DNA of 64,000 nucleotides, from contig NC_081413.1 of NCBI RefSeq assembly GCF_030272615.1, positions 141,269,872 to 141,333,871 of the forward strand, in the 5' to 3' direction. Of the stretch, positions 59,930 to 64,000 are shown in pieces. The number at the start of each line of letters is the position of its first letter. Within the stretch, counting starts at the first letter, position 1. The notes beneath the pieces were generated by a model. It made no database searches. It saw nothing but the letters and a program-made list of their open reading frames with translations, and had not been told where the DNA came from. Both the position numbers and the translations under genes were made by a program. The DNA comes from Cryptomeria japonica (Eukaryota > Streptophyta > Pinopsida > Cupressales > Cupressaceae).

Positions 59930-60380
59930 CTTCAAATGCTCCTCCTTTCCACGATTTTAAAATAGTTTTCCTTCCTTCATGTTGAACCTCATAAATATTC
60001 TCTTTACCTCAATGGATTACATTCAAGTCATATTGCCATGGTCTACCCAACAACAAATGGCATGCATCCATTGACACCACATCACAGAGCACTTCATCCT
60101 CATATGGATCAATTTTCAAAGCAACGAGACAAGACTTGTCGACAAGCACACTATGAGTCTTCTTTAACAAATAAATCTGGTAGGGATTAGATTTTGGAAT
60201 GCAAGAAAGTCATAATTTATCAACCATTTATATACTTACTAGATTGTCACTAGATCCACCATCTATGATCACCTTGCACACTATGTCCTTACATTTACAT
60301 GTTATTTAGAAAACACTCTTCCTCTTCCAATCAACTTTCAAGGTTTCTTTGTCTCCAAATATTAAGGTTTGTCTCAACAT
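59930..60380 (-). pseudogene. Ty3-gypsy retropepsin-region fragment
   Basis: On the - strand (from about 60360 leftwards): FGDKETLKVDWKRKSVF, then CKDIVCKVIIDGGSSDNLVS (the retropepsin active-site region; IDGGSS in place of the usual Asp-Ser/Thr-Gly form is common in plant gypsy pol), KTHSVLVDKSCLVALKI and VLCDVVSMDACHLLLGRPWQ. The LLLGRPWQ signature is characteristic of gypsy pol just before the RT. It has in-frame stops, and no RT or integrase follows, so it is an isolated remnant. Confidence 0.8.
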
Positions 60381-61703
60381 CAAGTTCTCTCTTGACTAAG
60401 CTTCAACTTCTTCTAACCAGGGTTTTTATTCTTATTGGGCTACCATCACCCTTTTAGGGTTTTGATGGCAATGTATAGCCTTGTGGAACTCATCAAAGCT
60501 ATAATGTGACCAATGTGTATTGGTGGGTGAAAAATGTGTGAATGAGAGATCAAGAGGAAAACTACCCTTTCCCTCTAAGAAGAGATGAGAGTTTCACTAC
60601 GGATTTCCCTTCAAACACTTTTCACCTAATTACATTGGAAGAGGAGAGGAGAATTCACTAGATCCAACCTCCAAAGAAGAAGGTAGAATTTTGAGTGAAA
60701 TGGGAATGATAAGGGTATGTGTAGGATCATGGTGTGCCAAAATAGACCCTTAAGTGGCAATGAAATTTCAGAAAATCAGAGTTATGCAACTTGACATGAA
60801 AATTTGAATAAGTTGTGAACATTAATTTCAAAATATGTAAGAAGAGAATATATATAAAATTGAATGTATTTTCTAAGCTACTAGTTGTTTTTTGGAAGAA
60901 AAAAAATCCTATTTGATGAATATTTCAAATTTCAATGCAGTGGTACTAAAATTTCAGGAAAAAAATAAGAAGTAGACGTATGTCTGACCACCCTAATCAC
61001 AATCAAATAATAATATTTTTTTATAATATTTATAATATAAGTATTAGACTCATGTCCAGATGTGACACATATTTTATTTTTATTTTTTATAAAGTAAATA
61101 ATTATTTATGCTTTTTTACTACAACTTTTCAAAAATTCAGAAACTTCTACATCTGACTGCCTTAACTTGGTCAAAACCTTAAGAAATTTAATTTTTTTTT
61201 ATTTTTTCCCTATGGTAGACGAAGCATAGGATGTGATTCATGTTTCATATTCAAAAAATGTTATACCGTTTGAAAGTTATGAGTGTTTTTCAATCAGTCT
61301 ATCAATCAGAAATATTGTCAGAATTCAATTAGAAAATAAACAATAATTATTTATTAAAGTCAAAATAAGACAAGCCTTATCTTGTTGGAAAGTTGGAAAC
61401 GTCCTTAAAAAACCCTTTTCGTTTTATCAATTTTGGCTACAAAAAAAGTCATCAGCCACCAGTGTAAAGTCTGGAAAATCAACGAATACTGAAAAACACG
61501 GTTTTTCAATTAACTTTCCAGGCTTGTCACTTCCAAGCCAAATACCAAAGAATTCCCAAGCTGAAATTTGAAAATTTGACTACAAAAATCAGATATCCGA
61601 TTTTAATAAGTAAATTCTCTAACTAAATTTGCCCATAATTAATCTAATGTTTATTAATATATTAATATATTAATTTATAAATAAATTAGTATATAATATT
61701 AGG
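60381..61703. other. Intergenic, AT-rich
   Basis: Nothing recognised. The region 60381-60720 may be further gypsy leader sequence, but no motif supports this. Confidence 0.4.
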
Positions 61704-61868
61704 GGGAGAGAGAGAGAGAGAGAGAGAGAGATGGGGAGGGGGAAGGGAGAGAGAGATAGAGAGAGATTAGCGGAGAGAGAGATAGATGAGAGATTAAGGG
61801 AGAAGGATAGAGAGAGATTATGGGAGAGAGAGAGAGAGAGAAGGAGAGGGAAAGAGAGATTAGGGGAG
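61704..61868. repeat. GA-rich microsatellite
   Basis: GAGAGAGA runs interspersed with GGGAGGGG and GATTA from about 61704, directly before array 2. Confidence 0.9.
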
Positions 61869-64000
61869 AGAGAGATTAAGACACCATAGGACCCAAAGCA
61901 ACCCAATATGGTGTCAAAACGGGTCGTATGGTGTCCTAAGGGGTCATAAGGGTTCATGGGACACCATATGACCCTTAAGGACAACATAAGACCCCTTATG
62001 ACACCATATGGTGTCGTTAGGGGTCATATGGTGTCCATAGGCATCATATGGTGTCCTAGGACACCATATGACCCCTTAAGACACCAAATTGTGTCGTTAG
62101 GGGTCATTTGGTGTCCTAAGGGGTCGTAGGACACAATATGACCACTTAAGACACAATATGACCCAAAGCGACCCAATATGGTGTCATTAGGGGTCATATG
62201 GTGTCCTAAGGGGTCATATGGTGTCTTAAAGGGGTCATATGACATAATAAGACCCACTAGAACACAATATGACCCATAACGACCAAATATGGTGTCTTAA
62301 GGGGTCATATGGTGTCCTAAGGGGTCGTAGGACACCATATGACCCCTATGGACACCATAGGACCCCTTACAACACCATATGGTGTCATTAGGGGTCATAT
62401 GGTGTCCTAAGGGGTCGTAAGACATAATATGACCCCTTAGGATACCATAGGACCCAAAGAGACCCAATATGGTGTCATAACGGGTTGTATGGTGTCCTAA
62501 GGGGTCATAAGGGTTCGTGGGACACCATATGACCCCTAAGGACAACATATGACCACCTATGACACCATATAGTGTCGTTAGGGGCCATATGGTGTCCAGA
62601 GGCATCATATGGTGTCCTAGGACACCATATGACCCCTAAGGACAATATATGACCACTTATGACACCATATGGTGTCGTTAGGGGTCATATGGTGTCTAGA
62701 GGTGTCATATGGTGTCCTAGGACACCATATGACCCCTTAAGACACCAAATTGTGTCGTTATGGGTCATATGGTGTCCTAAGGGGTCGTAGGACATAATAT
62801 GACCCCTTAGGACACCATATGACTCAAAGCGACCCAATATGGTGTCATTAGGGGTCATATGGTGTCTTAAGGGATCGTAGGACACCATAGGACCCCTTAT
62901 GACACCATATGGTGTCATTAGGGGTCATATGGTGTCCTAAGGGGTCATAGGACATAATATGACCCCTTAGGACACCATAGGACCCAGAGTGACCCAATAT
63001 GGTGTCCTAATGGATCGTAAGGTGTCCTAAGGGATCATAAGGATTCATGGGACACCATATGACCTCTAAGGACAACATATGACCCCTTATGACACCATAT
63101 GGTTTCGTTAGAGGTCATATGGTGTCTATAGGCATCATATAGTGTCCTACGACACCATATGACCCCTTAAGACGCCAAATTGTGTCGTTATGGGTCATAT
63201 GGTGTCCTAAGGGGTCGTAGGACATAATATGACCCAAAGAAACCCAATATGGTGTCATTATGGGTTATATGGTGTCCTAAGGGGTCATATGATGTCTTAA
63301 AGGGGTCATATGACACAATATGACCCATTAGGACACAATATGATCCATAACGACCAAATATGGTGTCTTAAGGGGTCATATGGTGTCCTAAGGGGTCATA
63401 GGACACCATAGGACCCCTTATGACACCATATGGTGTCCTTAGGGGTCGTAGGACATAATATGACCCCTTAGAACACCATAGGACCTAAAGCAACCCAATA
63501 TGGTATCATAACGGGTCGTATGGTGTCCTGAGGGGTTATAAGGGCTCATGGGACACCATATGACCCCTAAGGATAACATACGACCCCTTATGACACCATA
63601 TGGTGTCGTTAAGGGTCATATGGTGTCCATAAGGATCAGATGGTGTCCTATGACACCATATGACCCCTTAAGACACCAAATTATGTCGTTATGGGTCATA
63701 TGGTGTCCTAACTAGTTGTATGGTGTCCTAAGGGGTCATAAGGGTTCATGGGACACCATATGATCCCTAAGGACAACATACGACCCCTTATTGCACCATA
63801 TGGTGTCGTTAGGGGTCATATTTTGTCCATAGGGGTCATATGGTGTCCTAGGACACCATGCGACCCCTTAAGACACCAAATTGTGTCATTATGGGTCATA
63901 TGGTGTCCTAATGGGTCGTATGGTGTCCTAAGGGGTCATAAGGGTTCATGGGACACCATATAACCCCTAACCACAATATACGACCCCTTATGAAACCATA
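61869..64000. repeat. Degenerate CATATG-centred tandem/inverted array 2, runs off window
   Basis: Same word family as array 1 (GACACCATATGACCCC and GGGGTCATATGGTGTCC) but with different spacers: CAATATGGTGTC, GACCCAAAGCGACC and AAGGGTTCATGGGACACC. The last recurs near 61948, 62510, 63047, 63550, 63740 and 63940, indicating higher-order units. It continues beyond the right edge. Confidence 0.9.

Noticed and set aside
61670-63963. Several 70-105 codon ORFs in array 2 (GHHMTPNDTIW-like)
   Set aside because: Tandem-repeat artefacts on both strands.

Overview
This window looks like plant nuclear DNA, most likely from a conifer or another gymnosperm. It is AT-rich and gene-poor, and it is filled with old, nested Ty1-copia LTR retrotransposons, solo LTRs and long degenerate tandem arrays. 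The only host gene family recognised with confidence is the RPW8-type NLR immune receptor ('RNL', the NRG1/ADR1 helper class), present as three locally related copies, all damaged. That it is a conifer is inferred from this overall style, not from any species-specific marker.

Layout. 1-1756: 3' end of a + strand copia element whose LTR ends inside the NB-ARC exon of RNL copy 1. 1757-3585: remaining exons of RNL copy 1, open and with good splice sites. 3586-8326: gene-free, with a 75-bp tandem duplication and a possible CACTA end. 8327-~22542: copia element A (- strand), interrupted in its RNase H domain by a complete copia element B (9995-17748, - strand). 24345-30915: element C (+ strand), an LTR retroelement with an exact 5-bp target duplication (ATAAG), PBS and PPT, but with no recognisable protease, integrase or reverse transcriptase. 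Instead it has a gag-like coiled-coil/zinc-knuckle ORF and a roughly 3.3-kb second ORF of unknown function. 31410-39822: copia element D (- strand), bounded by TTTCT duplications, with a 1.6-kb solo LTR (38181-39813, duplication ACACC) inserted four bases from its outer end.

40136-40810 (- strand) is an uninterrupted 224-codon ORF with an OTU-type cysteine protease signature. From about 43310 to 49190 runs a tandem/inverted array of CATATG-centred words, interrupted by two solo LTRs with exact target duplications (CCCTT and GGTAC). A related array starts near 61870 and runs off the right edge. Between the arrays lie a PPR-gene fragment (~51074-51320), RNL copy 3 (promoter-like region, RPW8, mutated P-loop, scrap of exon 4; ~52154-52927), RNL copy 2 (all five exons but with several disabling lesions; 54551-57990), and a decayed Ty3-gypsy protease fragment (59930-60380).

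No gene in the window is convincingly intact except the OTU ORF, whose function is unknown. The RNL copies would have encoded cell-death/helper immune receptors; here they show three stages of decay. Elements A, B and C share LTR termini (TGTTGG on the coding strand), an almost identical polypurine tract and a tRNA-iMet primer site. The pol-less element C is therefore plausibly a parasite of A/B-like copia machinery. All TE coding regions carry in-frame stops, many of them at positions where Gln, Arg or Trp is expected, which suggests C-to-T decay of methylated DNA.
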